Positions 1 through 13,998 of a DNA stretch of 64,000 nucleotides are shown in pieces. Source of the DNA: Streptomyces sp. XY006 (lineage in GTDB: Bacteria > Actinomycetota > Actinomycetes > Streptomycetales > Streptomycetaceae); assembly GCF_002237655.1 (NCBI RefSeq), contig NZ_NOKT01000005.1, forward strand, positions 62,001-126,000, read 5' to 3'. The translations under genes and the position numbers were made by a program. How positions within the stretch are numbered: position 1 is the first letter of the stretch; every line of letters starts with the position of its first letter. The notes below the pieces were generated by a model, which saw only the letters and a program-made list of their open reading frames with translations, was not told the origin of the DNA and searched no databases.

Positions 1-100
1 GCGCCCGGACCCGCCCGCGACGCGCGGGGGCGTCGCCGGCCTCCGGGGTGCCGCCGGGTCTGTCGGAGGTGTGCTCGCCGTGCTCGGCGGAGGAGGTCAT
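1..100 (-). CDS. N-terminus of an unidentified protein, cut by the window edge
   Basis: An ATG read on the minus strand (98-100) is preceded by a good Shine-Dalgarno sequence, GGGAG, about 5 bases upstream. It opens a frame without stops to base 1. The visible 33 residues begin MTSSAEHGEHTSDRPGG and are hydrophilic, rich in Gly, Pro, Asp and Arg, like the disordered N-terminal tail of many Streptomyces cytoplasmic or membrane proteins. No domain is visible, so no function can be given. The next gene is transcribed divergently. Confidence 0.5.
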   Translation of the reverse strand, partial: MTSSAEHGEHTSDRPGGTPEAGDAPARRGRVRA

Positions 101-312
101 GTCTGCTCCCGGTGCTGTCGGTGCGGATCGGACATCGGTGGCACGTTGCCCTGGCGCGGACACCGGCCCGCGTGCGCACGGCTCCTCGCAACTCCCGGCG
201 GTTGCAAGGGCTTTCTCGTGACGCCGCGGTAGCCGAGCAGGAAGTTACCGCCGGTTACATGAAGGGTCAAGGGAAGTGTGAACAAGAAGTGTCGACGGTG
301 TGCCGCGGGTGA

Positions 313-1377
<1,065 letters not shown>

Positions 1378-1395
1378 CCTGATCCGTCAGGCGGT

Positions 1396-2298
1396 TCAGC
1401 GCCGCCGTAGCCGTACGACCAGGGCGGCGCCGCCGGTGAGCACCAGCACCGCCGCGGCGCCGCCCGCCAGCACGGGCGTGCCCGGCCCGGCGCCGTCCTC
1501 CGCGCGCCGCGGCTCCGCGGCCTGCCGCGCCTCCGGCACGACCTTGTCCTCGACCGGCTTCTCCGGCTTCTCCGGGTTCTCCACGGGCGGCTGCTCAGGC
1601 GTTTCCCCGGGCTTCTTCTCGCCGGGCGTCTTCTCCTCCGGTTCCTCCTCCGGTTTCTCCTTCTCCGGGAACGCCACGTCCGAGCACGAGTAATAGGTGT
1701 CCGGCGTACTGCTGTTCTGCCAGACCGTGTACAGCACGTGCCGGCCGGTGCGGTCGGAGGGCAGCGTCACCTTCATGCGGTACGCGCCGTCCGTCAGCTC
1801 CGGGTCCGTCACCCGTGCGAACGGCTCGCCCGGCAGGTCCGACCAGGACAGCGGCCCGGCGGGGTCGTAGCCGGGCTTCGTCAGGTACATCCGGAACGTG
1901 CCCGTGTGCGGGATCGTCGACGCGTACCGCATCGTCAGCGTGGCGCCGGGCGTCACCCGCGTCGACGGCCAGTCCGCGCGGGCCAGGTCGAGACCCCGGT
2001 AGCCGGGCAGGTTCCCGCTGCACAGCCGGCCGTCCGGCACGACCTGCCGGTCGCGGCCGTTCACGCCCGCCAGCCGCAGGTTGTCCCACGCCGCCAGGGG
2101 CCCGCCGTTCGCGGCCACCGCGGCCCGGCACGCCGCCGAGCCCGCCGCGGCGCCGCCCTCCGGCGAACAGGCCACGGCCCGGCTCACCGGATCCGTCGGT
2201 GCCCCGTGCGCCCACGCCGGGACGGCCGCCCACCACGGCAGCAGCGGGGTCACGAGGACGGCCGCGAGCGCGGCGCGGCGGGTGGTCGTACGGGGCAT
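1396..2298 (-). CDS. membrane-anchored AA10 lytic polysaccharide monooxygenase
   Basis: The 300-residue product is a copper-dependent oxidase that cleaves chitin or cellulose outside the cell. The signal peptide ends AWA so that the mature chain begins with His31, the N-terminal residue of the AA10 histidine brace. The second copper histidine is His131 in IPHTGTFRMY. The conserved CSDVAF segment lies near residue 205. A linker of Pro, Glu and Lys repeats follows. The C-terminus is a single hydrophobic segment ending RLRRR, so the enzyme should stay tethered to the membrane rather than be released. No carbohydrate-binding module is present. The ATG at 2298 follows GAGGAG. Longer in-frame starts lack a ribosome-binding site and would bury the signal peptide. 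Confidence 0.9.
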   Translation of the reverse strand: MPRTTTRRAALAAVLVTPLLPWWAAVPAWAHGAPTDPVSRAVACSPEGGAAAGSAACRAAVAANGGPLAAWDNLRLAGVNGRDRQVVPDGRLCSGNLPGYRGLDLARADWPSTRVTPGATLTMRYASTIPHTGTFRMYLTKPGYDPAGPLSWSDLPGEPFARVTDPELTDGAYRMKVTLPSDRTGRHVLYTVWQNSSTPDTYYSCSDVAFPEKEKPEEEPEEKTPGEKKPGETPEQPPVENPEKPEKPVEDKVVPEARQAAEPRRAEDGAGPGTPVLAGGAAAVLVLTGGAALVVRLRRR

Positions 2299-2660
2299 GC
2301 GGCTGCGTCTCCTCGTGCCGGGGGCGGCGACGTTCGGTAGTGCAGTACGGGAAACCGGCCCGACGCGTTCAGCTCGCCACCAGCCGTTCGAAAAGGGGCA
2401 CATGGGCGGGCGCCGGTCAGCCATAGAGGGTGGGTTTCCGGCCGGATCGAGGGTTTCCCCCGTATCCCGACGACCTGCCGTTTGCCTATCGTTCCTGCAC
2501 AGCTGACCCACAGGTAACCCCGAACGGGTCCGCGTACGTCTCGCGCCTGGCCGGCCACCGTGTAGCTCTTCGCTTTTCGAACACCCCCCCTCCGCTTCGA
2601 CGACGAAGCGACCCCACCGCCGCTCCGCCCAGCCCGGAGTCCGGCCACGAAAGGCAGACT
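2299..2660. other. 362-base divergent intergenic region
   Basis: This stretch separates the leftward AA10 gene from the rightward protease gene and must hold both promoters. I looked for the 12-base direct repeats reported for chitinase promoters and did not find an obvious copy. No small gene with a ribosome-binding site is visible. Confidence 0.5.
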
Positions 2661-4460
<1,800 letters not shown>

Positions 4461-4500
4461 ACCTTCCTCGGGAACGCTGAACGGGGCAGGCCGTCGAACG

Positions 4501-4541
4501 GGCGGGCCGGCCGGTGCGGATGGGGCACCGGCCGGCCCGCC
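4501..4541 (+). terminator. strong hairpin after the S8 protease gene
   Basis: A perfect 16-base-pair stem, with left arm GGCGGGCCGGCCGGTG at 4501-4516 and right arm at 4526-4541, closes a 9-base loop 40 bases after the protease stop. It has no long T-run, as is usual for Streptomyces terminators. Confidence 0.8.
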
Positions 4542-4696
4542 TTCACGTTCGGACCCCGTATCCTCCACGGTTAGATACCGAACCCGCTGTTTTCTTTGAC
4601 CAGTTGCGCTGGTTTTGCCGGAAGTGCGCCCGCACTCCGGCACACTGGTGTGAGGAGCGCCGTCTCAGGGTGAGTTATCGTGTACGGGGGGTAAAA

Positions 4697-4718
4697 ACAA
4701 ACGGCATGACCCGTTCAT
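4697..4718 (+). promoter_or_regulatory. autoregulatory element (ARE) operator of the CprB-like regulator
   Basis: A 22-base imperfect palindrome, left half ACAAACGGCAT and right half GACCCGTTCAT, lies 24 bases before the regulator's ATG. By eye it agrees at about 17 of 22 positions with the consensus element I recall for S. coelicolor CprB and related gamma-butyrolactone receptors. Extending it by two bases on each side keeps the symmetry (AAACAAACGG at 4695-4704 against CCGTTCATTT at 4711-4720). Its position predicts repression of the gene by its own product. Confidence 0.75.
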
Positions 4719-4742
4719 TTCCGTCCCGGGAGAGTTCAGTCG

Positions 4743-5390
4743 ATGGCGAGGCAGTTGCGAGCCGAGCAGACCCGCTCGACGATCATCACGGCCGCCGCTG
4801 ACCTGTTCGACCGTCGCGGCTACGAATCGACCAGTCTCAGCGACATCGTGGAGCACGCCCAGGTCACCAAGGGCGCCCTGTACTTCCACTTCGCCGCCAA
4901 GGAGGATCTCGCCCACGCGATCCTCGAACTCCAGTCGCACACCGCCCGGCGGCTGGCGAGGGAGACCGACCAGCGCGGCCACACGTCACTGGAGGCGCTG
5001 ATGCGCCTCACGTTCGGCATCACCCGCATGTCCGTCGAGGACCCGGTCCTGCGCGCCGGCCTGCGGCTCGCGACCGGCGGGATCCGGCCCCGGCCGCCGC
5101 TGAGCCACCCCTTCACGGAGTGGCTGGACATCGTCACCGCCCGGCTGGTCGGCGCCGTCAAGGAGTCCGACGTCCACCCCGACATCGACATCGACGTCGT
5201 GGCCCACTCCCTGGTCTGCTTCTTCGTCGGCACCCGGGTCGTGGGCCGCTCCCGCGAGCCGGTCGCCCGCCAGCCCCGCCGGACCGCGGAGATGTGGAAC
5301 ATACTCATCCGTGGCCTGGTCCCGGTGACCCGCCGCGCCCGCTACCTGAGCCTGGCGGCCCGCCTGGAACGGGAGATCGTGCCGGTCTGA
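4743..5390 (+). CDS. cprB: CprB/ArpA-type gamma-butyrolactone receptor homologue, TetR family
   Basis: The 215-residue protein is a TetR-fold DNA-binding repressor. The helix-turn-helix is at about residues 25-50 (STSLSDIVEHAQVTKGALYF). The C-terminal ligand-binding half carries the segments typical of A-factor receptor homologues, such as VLRAGLRLATGG, PLSHPFTEW and RGLVPVTRRARY. It is close in length and sequence to CprB of S. coelicolor as I remember it. CprB has no established butyrolactone synthase partner, and none is seen nearby here. The downstream order (ARMT1-like gene, geosmin synthase) also matches the cprB locus. The operator at 4697-4718 suggests negative autoregulation. Whether it responds to a small signal molecule cannot be read from the sequence. 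Confidence 0.92.
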   Translation: MARQLRAEQTRSTIITAAADLFDRRGYESTSLSDIVEHAQVTKGALYFHFAAKEDLAHAILELQSHTARRLARETDQRGHTSLEALMRLTFGITRMSVEDPVLRAGLRLATGGIRPRPPLSHPFTEWLDIVTARLVGAVKESDVHPDIDIDVVAHSLVCFFVGTRVVGRSREPVARQPRRTAEMWNILIRGLVPVTRRARYLSLAARLEREIVPV

Positions 5391-5463
5391 CGGCCGCTTC
5401 CGCAGGACGAGGTGGGGGTCGTCAAGCGACTGCGGTACGAGGCCCGCCCGTTACGGTGGCCCC

Positions 5464-6645
5464 ATGCCCGACACCCCCACCGCACCCGTGCTCCTCGGCA
5501 ACGAGCCGGGCTCCTTCCCGCACAGCGTGCTCGCCGAGCGGCACCCCGCCATCATCAAGCAGGTCCGCGAGGCCTTCCCGTACGCGCCGGAACAGCACCG
5601 CGCACTCGACGAGCTGCTGGCGAACTGCACCGAGGGCACCATCGAACCCCTCCCCGCCGACGCGCACGACCGGGCGAACTGGGACGACTGGGGGCTGCCC
5701 GCCCACACCGGCCGGTCCTGGTTCGACGTGCCGTGGCTGTGGTCCGAGAGCTGGTTCTACCGCCGGCTGCTCGACGCCGTCGGCTACTTCGGCCCCGGGC
5801 CCTGGCAGGGCATCGACCCCTTCCGCCCCTTCAAGCTGGCCGAACTCGACGCCCCCGAGACCGACGAGGAGCTGGCCGCCCTCGACGACCTCGCCGGCCG
5901 GCCCGCCGGTGAACAGGCACACGCCCTGCTGCACGGCTCCCTCTGGGGCAACCGCGCCGACCTCGGCTTCCGCCTCTCCGCCGAAGGCGCCCGGGACACC
6001 GCGGCGGTACCCGGACTCGTGGCCGACGACAGCGACCGGCTGTGGTCCCTGCTCGGCCCCACGGACCGGGGCACCGGCACACTGTGCCTGGTCGCCGACA
6101 ACGCCGGGCGCGAACTCGTCCCCGACCTGCTGCTGATCGCCCACCTGCTGGCCGACGGGCGCATCGGACGGGCCGTCCTGCACGTCAAGCCCCACCCCTA
6201 CTACGTCTCCGACGCCACCACCGCCGACGTCGTCGACGCCCTGCGCCGGCTGACCGGAGCCGGGGGAGCGGCCGCCGCGTACGGACGGCGGCTGTGGTCC
6301 GCCCTGTCCGACGGCCGCCTCACCCTGCGCGCCCACCCCTTCTCCGCCGCCCCGCTGCCCTACGCGGAGATGCCCGCCGACCTGCGCGCCGAGTTCGCCG
6401 CGGCCACGCTCACGATCCTCAAGGGCGACCTCAACTACCGTCGCCTGGTCGGCGACCGGCTGTGGGCCCCGACCACGCCGTTCGCGGACGTCACCGCGTA
6501 CTTCCCCGGCCCGGTCGCGGCCCTGCGCACCCTGAAGTCCGACGTGATCACCGGGCTGGACGCGCGCACCGAGGCCGCCCTGAACGCGGCGGAGGGCCGG
6601 CGCTGGCGCACCGGCGGCACCCACGCGCTGATCCAGGTCGCGTAG
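5464..6645 (+). CDS. ARMT1/DUF89-family damage-control phosphatase
   Basis: The 393-residue protein belongs to the DUF89/ARMT1 family of metal-dependent phosphatases, which in other organisms hydrolyse damaged sugar phosphates or act on phosphorylated metabolites. The diagnostic residues are present: the metal-site Asp212-Asn213 in VADNAGRE, the KGDLNYRRL motif at about 320-328, and RTLKSDVI near the C-terminus. There is no signal peptide or membrane segment. The ATG at 5464 is 73 bases after the cprB-like gene, in the same direction, so the two may be co-transcribed. The true substrate is unknown. A link to geosmin formation is suggested only by position. Confidence 0.85.
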   Translation: MPDTPTAPVLLGNEPGSFPHSVLAERHPAIIKQVREAFPYAPEQHRALDELLANCTEGTIEPLPADAHDRANWDDWGLPAHTGRSWFDVPWLWSESWFYRRLLDAVGYFGPGPWQGIDPFRPFKLAELDAPETDEELAALDDLAGRPAGEQAHALLHGSLWGNRADLGFRLSAEGARDTAAVPGLVADDSDRLWSLLGPTDRGTGTLCLVADNAGRELVPDLLLIAHLLADGRIGRAVLHVKPHPYYVSDATTADVVDALRRLTGAGGAAAAYGRRLWSALSDGRLTLRAHPFSAAPLPYAEMPADLRAEFAAATLTILKGDLNYRRLVGDRLWAPTTPFADVTAYFPGPVAALRTLKSDVITGLDARTEAALNAAEGRRWRTGGTHALIQVA

Positions 6646-6736
6646 GCGAGGCCCAACTCCGCGCCCTCCCGGTCCGATTCACGCGATGGTGTGATCATGT
6701 CCGGGCTCCCGGATGCCGCCGCGCGGTGCCGGGTAG

Positions 6737-8911
<2,175 letters not shown>

Positions 8912-8951
8912 GGCGGCGCTTTCCAGCCAGATCATCCCGGAACGGGACATG

Positions 8952-8987
8952 ACGGAACCCCCGGCGGCGCGTCGGGGGTCTTTCCGT
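8952..8987 (+). terminator. hairpin after the geosmin synthase gene
   Basis: ACGGAA plus CCCCCG (8952-8963) pairs with CGGGGG (8973-8978) and, across a 3-base bulge, TTCCGT (8982-8987). The stem lies 40 bases after the stop codon and before the ribosome-binding site of the oxidase gene. Confidence 0.7.
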
Positions 8988-9026
8988 GTGCAAGGAAACA
9001 GCCGAGCACCACACGGGGGATTCACC

Positions 9027-10910
9027 TTGACCGACATCATCGAACGGCCCGACGCCCGCACGGAGCCCGGGGAACGGGCCCCGGCACCCGCGCCGGCCGA
9101 ACTGACGCCGTACGTCGCGCCGCTGCCCGTCCCGCCCGTCCTGCGCCCGGCGGGCGGCGACGTGCTGCGCGAGACCGAGATCGCCCTGCGCCCGGCCTGG
9201 GTGCGCCTGCACCCACAGCTCCCGCCGACCCTGATGTGGGGCTACGACGGACAGGTGCCGGGCCCCACCATCGAGGTCCGGCGCGGGCAGCGCGTGCGCA
9301 TCGCCTGGACCAACCGCATCCCGGAGGACAGCGAGTACCCGGTGACCTCCGTGGAGGTGAAGCTGCGCCGGGACGGCCGCCCCCAGCCGAGCACCGAGCC
9401 GGGCCGCGACGGGGCCGCCCCCAACAAGGACGTCGCCGCCCTGCCCGCCTGGTCCGTCACCCATCTGCACGGCGCGCAGACGGGCGGCGGCAACGACGGC
9501 TGGGCCGACAACGCGGTCGCCTTCGGCGACGCCCAGCTCTCCGAGTACCCGAACGACCACCCGGCGGTGCAGTGGTGGTACCACGACCACGCCATGAACA
9601 TCACCCGGTGGAACGTGATGGCGGGCCTGTACGGCACCTACCTCGTGCGGGACGACGAGGAGGACGCCCTCCACCTCCCCTCCGGGGAGCGGGAGATCCC
9701 GCTGCTGCTGGCCGACCGCAACCTCGACACCGACGAGGACGGGCGCCTCAACGGCCGGCTGCTGCACAAGACGGTCATCGTCCAGGACGCGAACCCGGAG
9801 ACGGGCAAACCGGTCTCCATCCCCTTCACCGGCCCCTACACCACGGTCAACGGCCGTATCTGGCCCCACCTGGACGCGGACACCGGCTGGTACCGGTTCC
9901 GGCTGGTCAACGCCTCCAACGCGCGCATCTACGACCTCGTCCTCGTCGACGAGGACGACAACCCGGTCCCGGGCGTACTGCACCAGATCGGCAGCGACGG
10001 CGGGCTGCTGCCACGCCCCGTCCCCGTCGACTTCGACGCGGCGCTGCCGGCCCTGACCGCGGCCCCGGCCGAACGCTTCGACCTGCTGGCCGACTTCCGG
10101 GGACTCGCCGGCCGCACGCTGCGGCTGGTCAACAAGGGCCGCAACCAGCCGCCCGGCGTGCCGGACCCGGCGGGAGACGTGCCCTACCCGGCCGTCATGG
10201 AGTTCCGCATCCGGGAGACCTGCGAGCCGGACACCTTCGAACTGCCCGCGGTCCTCTCCGGCTCCTTCCGCCGCCTCACCCACGACATCGGGCACGGCCA
10301 CCGCCTGGTCGTCCTCACCCCGCCCGCCACCAAGGGCGCGGGCGGGCACCCCGAGATGTGGGAGATGGCGGAGGTGGAGCACCCGCACGAGGTCCGGGTC
10401 CCCACCGACGGCATCATCCAGATCACCGGCCCGGACGGCACGACCAGGACGTACCGGCGCACGGCACGGACGTTCAACGACGCCCTCGGCTACACCATCG
10501 CCGAGGGCAGCCACGAGCAGTGGAGCTTCCTCAACCTCGCGCCCATCGTCCACCCCATGCACATCCACCTGGCCGACTTCCAGCTGCTCGGCCGGGACGC
10601 CTACGACGTCTCGGGCTTCGACCCGGCGGTGGGCGGCACCCGCACGCCGATCCGCCACGACCCGGGCACGAGCATCCCGCTCGCGCCCAACGAACTCGGC
10701 TGGAAGGACGTCTTCCGGGTGCCCGGTGACCAGCTGCTGCGCGTCATGGGGAGGTTCGACGGAGCACACGGCCGGTTCATGTACCACTGCCATCTGCTGG
10801 AGCACGAGGACATGGGCATGATGCGGCCCTTCGTCGTGATGCCCGCCCCGGTGCTGAAGTTCGACCACGGCGGGGCCCACGGCGGCCACGGGGAGGGCCA
10901 CACCGGCTGA
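9027..10910 (+). CDS. phenoxazinone-synthase/CotA-like multicopper oxidase
   Basis: The 627-residue protein is a three-domain multicopper oxidase that couples one-electron oxidation of phenolic or amine substrates to reduction of oxygen to water. The copper motifs are complete: His146-Leu-His148, Tyr-His186-Asp-His188, His509-Pro-Met-His512-Ile-His514, and His587-Cys588-His589 with His593 and axial Met598. The long insertions and the [14 protein letters not shown] segment resemble S. antibioticus phenoxazinone synthase more than small two-domain laccases. There is no signal peptide, which also fits the phenoxazinone-synthase type. The C-terminus is His/Gly-rich and could bind extra copper. 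TTG at 9027 is preferred because GGGGGA precedes it by 7 bases. GTG at 8988 is possible. Confidence 0.92.
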   Translation: MTDIIERPDARTEPGERAPAPAPAELTPYVAPLPVPPVLRPAGGDVLRETEIALRPAWVRLHPQLPPTLMWGYDGQVPGPTIEVRRGQRVRIAWTNRIPEDSEYPVTSVEVKLRRDGRPQPSTEPGRDGAAPNKDVAALPAWSVTHLHGAQTGGGNDGWADNAVAFGDAQLSEYPNDHPAVQWWYHDHAMNITRWNVMAGLYGTYLVRDDEEDALHLPSGEREIPLLLADRNLDTDEDGRLNGRLLHKTVIVQDANPETGKPVSIPFTGPYTTVNGRIWPHLDADTGWYRFRLVNASNARIYDLVLVDEDDNPVPGVLHQIGSDGGLLPRPVPVDFDAALPALTAAPAERFDLLADFRGLAGRTLRLVNKGRNQPPGVPDPAGDVPYPAVMEFRIRETCEPDTFELPAVLSGSFRRLTHDIGHGHRLVVLTPPATKGAGGHPEMWEMAEVEHPHEVRVPTDGIIQITGPDGTTRTYRRTARTFNDALGYTIAEGSHEQWSFLNLAPIVHPMHIHLADFQLLGRDAYDVSGFDPAVGGTRTPIRHDPGTSIPLAPNELGWKDVFRVPGDQLLRVMGRFDGAHGRFMYHCHLLEHEDMGMMRPFVVMPAPVLKFDHGGAHGGHGEGHTG

Positions 10911-11037
10911 CGCACCGGACCGCGCCGGTCTGTCTCACTCGTTCGTGGCTCGTCGGCCGCCGACGGGCCGGGTAGAGCACCTGCCGAGATCGTTCCGGCA
11001 CCCGCCGGAGGCGATCGGCACCACCCGGAGGCGAGCC

Positions 11038-11604
11038 ATGGAACGAACCGCGCTGCGACCCAAGCCGATGCCGGGCCAGGAGCCCGAGCCGGCACCGGCG
11101 ACGGGGTCCGGGCCGCCGCGGCGGCGTCCGCACGCCGCCCGGCGGCGCGGCCGGCGGCTGCTCAACGTGCTGCTCGCCGGGTTCGCCGGTGCCGTCCTGG
11201 TGCTGTCCGGGATCGGCCTGGGGGCGATGGGCGCCACGGTGACCGGCGAGGGCGGGCTCCTCGATCCGCGGCAGCGGCACACGCCCCCGCTCAGCCGCCC
11301 CTCCCCGGCCGGCTCCGCCGCGCCCGCGTCCGCGCCCGCCGCCGTGACGCTCGGGGTGCAGGTCATGGACGCACGCGGCCCCGGGGCCGTGGTCGTAGGG
11401 CTCCACGTCCCCGGACCGGTGCAGCGGGCGGGCCTGGTGCGCGGCGACGTCCTGCTGAACTTCGGCGCGACCCGGATCGACACGGCCTCCGACCTGGTGC
11501 GAGCCGTCTCCCGGGCCCGCCCCGGGCGGGAGGTGCGGCTGACGGTGCGGCACCGCAGCGGCGGCTACGAGCAGGTGACGGTCGTACCGGCCCTGGTCAC
11601 CTGA
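11038..11604 (+). CDS. membrane-anchored PDZ-domain protein
   Basis: The 188-residue product has a basic, Pro-rich N-terminus, one transmembrane segment (about 42-62, LLNVLLAGFAGAVLVLSGIGL), and a C-terminal PDZ domain (about 105-185) with the carboxylate-binding loop region GAVVVGLHVPGPVQRAGLVRGD cut short here. PDZ domains bind protein C-termini. In bacteria they usually sit on HtrA-type proteases, but no protease domain is present, so this may be a scaffold or adaptor at the outer face of the membrane. The ATG at 11038 follows CGGAGGCGAG. It is transcribed with its neighbours but is not closely coupled to them. Confidence 0.8.
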   Translation: MERTALRPKPMPGQEPEPAPATGSGPPRRRPHAARRRGRRLLNVLLAGFAGAVLVLSGIGLGAMGATVTGEGGLLDPRQRHTPPLSRPSPAGSAAPASAPAAVTLGVQVMDARGPGAVVVGLHVPGPVQRAGLVRGDVLLNFGATRIDTASDLVRAVSRARPGREVRLTVRHRSGGYEQVTVVPALVT

Positions 11605-11827
11605 ACCACACCGGTCCCGGTGCCGCCGCTCTCGTCACCAGCACGGCGGCGCCGGCGGAGGCACGGTCGTACGCTCCCAGGCCGCCTCCGGGCATGGGTG
11701 CCAATGGGTCGGTGACGGGCCGGGGTGAGGCATGGTGCCCGGTGAAAGCCCGCAGACGGCTCGCGCCGCCCCCTCCGGCCGGGCAGGATGCTGCCCGTAG
11801 CCCCTTCGTCCGTCCTGGGAGGCCCGG

Positions 11828-12955
11828 ATGACCGGAAGCACGGCCGCGTCCTTCACCGCCGACGACTACCGGGCCCGCATGGAGCGCGCCGCGCGGACCG
11901 CCGCCGAGGCCGGGCTCGCGGGCCTCCTCGTCGCCCCCGGGCCGGATCTGGTGTGGCTCACCGGCTACACGCCCCCGGCCGTCACCGAGCGGCTCACCCT
12001 GCTGGTCCTCGCCCCGGGGCAGGACCCCGTCCTCGTCGTCCCCGCGCTGGAGGCCCCCGACGCGCTCCGGGCCGCCGGCGCGCCGGCCCTGACCCTGCGC
12101 GACTGGACCGACGGCAAGGACCCCTACGCCGCGACCGCCGCGCTCCTCGACCCGGTGGGCCGCTTCGGCATCAGCGACAACGCCTGGGCGCTGCACCTGC
12201 TCGCCCTGCGGCGGGCCCTGCCGGACAGCTCCTACGCCTCGCTCACCGAGGCCCTGCCGATGCTGCGCGCCGTCAAGGACGCGGCCGAACTGCAGCTCAT
12301 GGCGGCCGCGGGGGCCGCCGCCGACGCCGCGTTCGAGGAGATCCGCGAGGTCCCCTTCGCCGGCCGCCGGGAGTCCGAGGTGGCCGCGGACCTCGACCGG
12401 CTGCTGCGCCGGCACGGCCACGAGCAGGTCGACTTCACCATCGTCGCCTCGGGCCCGAACGGCGCCGACCCGCACCACGAGGCGGGCGACCGGGTCATCG
12501 CACGCGGCGACATGGTCGTCCTCGACTTCGGCGGCCTGAGGGACGGGTACGGCTCCGACACCTCCCGCACGGTCCACGTCGGCCCGCCCACGGACGAGGA
12601 GCGGCGGGTGCACGACGTGGTGCGCGCGGCCCAGGAGGCCGGATTCCGCGCGGTGCGGCCGGGCGCCGCATGCCAGGACGTCGACCGGGCCGCCCGCGCC
12701 GTCATCGCCGACGCCGGGTACGGCGAGTACTTCATCCACCGCACCGGCCACGGCATCGGCGTCACCACCCACGAGCCGCCGTACATGATCGAGGGCGAGG
12801 AGCAGCCGCTCGTGCCCGGCATGTGCTTCTCCGTGGAGCCGGGCGTCTACCTGCCCGGCCGGTTCGGCGTGCGCATCGAGGACATCGTCACCGTCACCGA
12901 GGACGGCGGACGGCGGCTGAACGACACCACCCGCGAGCTGGTCATAGTGGAGTGA
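11828..12955 (+). CDS. M24 family Xaa-Pro aminopeptidase
   Basis: The 375-residue cytoplasmic enzyme should release N-terminal residues preceding proline, using two metal ions. It has a creatinase-type N-terminal domain (about 1-145) and a pita-bread catalytic domain with all five metal ligands: Asp in VLDFGG, Asp in GSDTSRT, His in TGHGIG, Glu in SVEPGVY and Glu in RIEDIV. No signal peptide is present. The gene is followed after 8 bases by the phosphotransferase-fold gene, so the two are almost certainly co-transcribed and translationally linked. The ATG at 11828 follows GGGAGG. Confidence 0.93.
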   Translation: MTGSTAASFTADDYRARMERAARTAAEAGLAGLLVAPGPDLVWLTGYTPPAVTERLTLLVLAPGQDPVLVVPALEAPDALRAAGAPALTLRDWTDGKDPYAATAALLDPVGRFGISDNAWALHLLALRRALPDSSYASLTEALPMLRAVKDAAELQLMAAAGAAADAAFEEIREVPFAGRRESEVAADLDRLLRRHGHEQVDFTIVASGPNGADPHHEAGDRVIARGDMVVLDFGGLRDGYGSDTSRTVHVGPPTDEERRVHDVVRAAQEAGFRAVRPGAACQDVDRAARAVIADAGYGEYFIHRTGHGIGVTTHEPPYMIEGEEQPLVPGMCFSVEPGVYLPGRFGVRIEDIVTVTEDGGRRLNDTTRELVIVE

Positions 12956-12963
12956 GGCCACCG

Positions 12964-13983
12964 ATGTCCCCCGCACGCGTGACGAACGGCAACGGCGCGA
13001 CCATGACCCAGGCACCCACCCCCACCGCGGACACCGTCCGCCGGCTGGTCCTGTCCCTGCTCGAGGACGGCAGGCAGGGCAAGGCCGGCCGGAGCGGCAC
13101 GCGGGACGCGCGAGGCGGGGGCACCGCGCAGGACGGCGGCATCGACATCCGGCCCGCCACCGAGGACGCCGAACCCACCACCTGGTGGGTCGGCACCCGC
13201 CACGTGCTGCGCCTGGCCCCCGACCGCGAGGCCACCGTGCGCCGGCGCCGCGAACTGCGCCTGCGCGATCTCGTCCGCCCGCACGTCCCGGTGGCCGTCC
13301 CGGCCAGCGTCGCGCACGGCGAGTGGGCACCCGGGCTGGCCTACACGCTCGACACCAGACTGCCCGGCGGGTCAGGCGAACGGCACGCCGTGTCCGCCGT
13401 CGGGGAGGCCGACCTGGCGGGGCTGCTCACCGGCCTGCGCGAGGTGCCGGTGCGGCAGGCCGAGACCCTCGGCGTGCCGCGCGTCGCCCCCCGCTCGCTG
13501 GAGACGCTGCGCCGCGCCGCCGTACGCGCCGCCCAACGCCTCGACGAGGCCGACGAGTTCGACGCCGCCCGGCTGCACCAGCTCACCCCGCCCGCCGCGG
13601 CCCAGCTGGCCGCCCAGTCCGGCTCGGCGGTCCTCACCCACCACGCGCTGACGGCGGGACACCTCGTGGTCGGCGCGGACGGGCGGGTGCGCGGCGTCCT
13701 CGGCTGGTCCGGGGCGGTGGTCGGCGACCCGGCCGAGGACATCGCGGGCCTCGCGCGCGCCGTCGGCGCGCCCGCCGCCGTGCGCGCCGCCACCCTCGCC
13801 GGCTACGGCGCCCGGCCCTGCCTGCGCGGCCTCTGGCTCGCCCGCTGCGACGCCCTCGCCGCCCTCGCCGAGGCGCTCACCGCCCAGGACCTCACCCTGC
13901 CGCGCACCCGGCTGCGCCACGCCTGGGAGCCGATCCTGCTGGAACGGGTGACGGACCTGGGCGCCACCGACGACACCCCGTGA
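12964..13983 (+). CDS. degenerate aminoglycoside-phosphotransferase-fold protein, likely pseudokinase
   Basis: The 339-residue protein has the overall APH-kinase layout: a phosphate-binding beta region with VLRLAPDREATVRRRRELRL (about 80-100), then a helical C-lobe. At the catalytic loop, where active members read H-G-D-x-x-x-x-N, this one reads His226-His-Ala-Leu-Thr-Ala-Gly-His, so the catalytic Asp and the Asn are gone. Where the metal-binding Asp of the I-D-W motif should be, it reads Val245-Leu-Gly-Trp248. It is therefore probably not a kinase but a binding or regulatory protein. Its start lies 8 bases after the M24 peptidase gene, which suggests a joint role. ATG at 13003 is an alternative start. 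Confidence 0.8.
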   Translation: MSPARVTNGNGATMTQAPTPTADTVRRLVLSLLEDGRQGKAGRSGTRDARGGGTAQDGGIDIRPATEDAEPTTWWVGTRHVLRLAPDREATVRRRRELRLRDLVRPHVPVAVPASVAHGEWAPGLAYTLDTRLPGGSGERHAVSAVGEADLAGLLTGLREVPVRQAETLGVPRVAPRSLETLRRAAVRAAQRLDEADEFDAARLHQLTPPAAAQLAAQSGSAVLTHHALTAGHLVVGADGRVRGVLGWSGAVVGDPAEDIAGLARAVGAPAAVRAATLAGYGARPCLRGLWLARCDALAALAEALTAQDLTLPRTRLRHAWEPILLERVTDLGATDDTP

Positions 13984-13998
13984 CCCGCCCCGGCCGGC

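Noticed and set aside
4570..4600. A second operator-like sequence, AGATACCGAACC with a weak opposite half, upstream of cprB
   Set aside because: Only about half of the arm positions match, much weaker than the element at 4697-4718.
10911..10960. A hairpin ACCGG, CCGGT after the multicopper oxidase gene as terminator
   Set aside because: The stem is only five base pairs, too weak to call.
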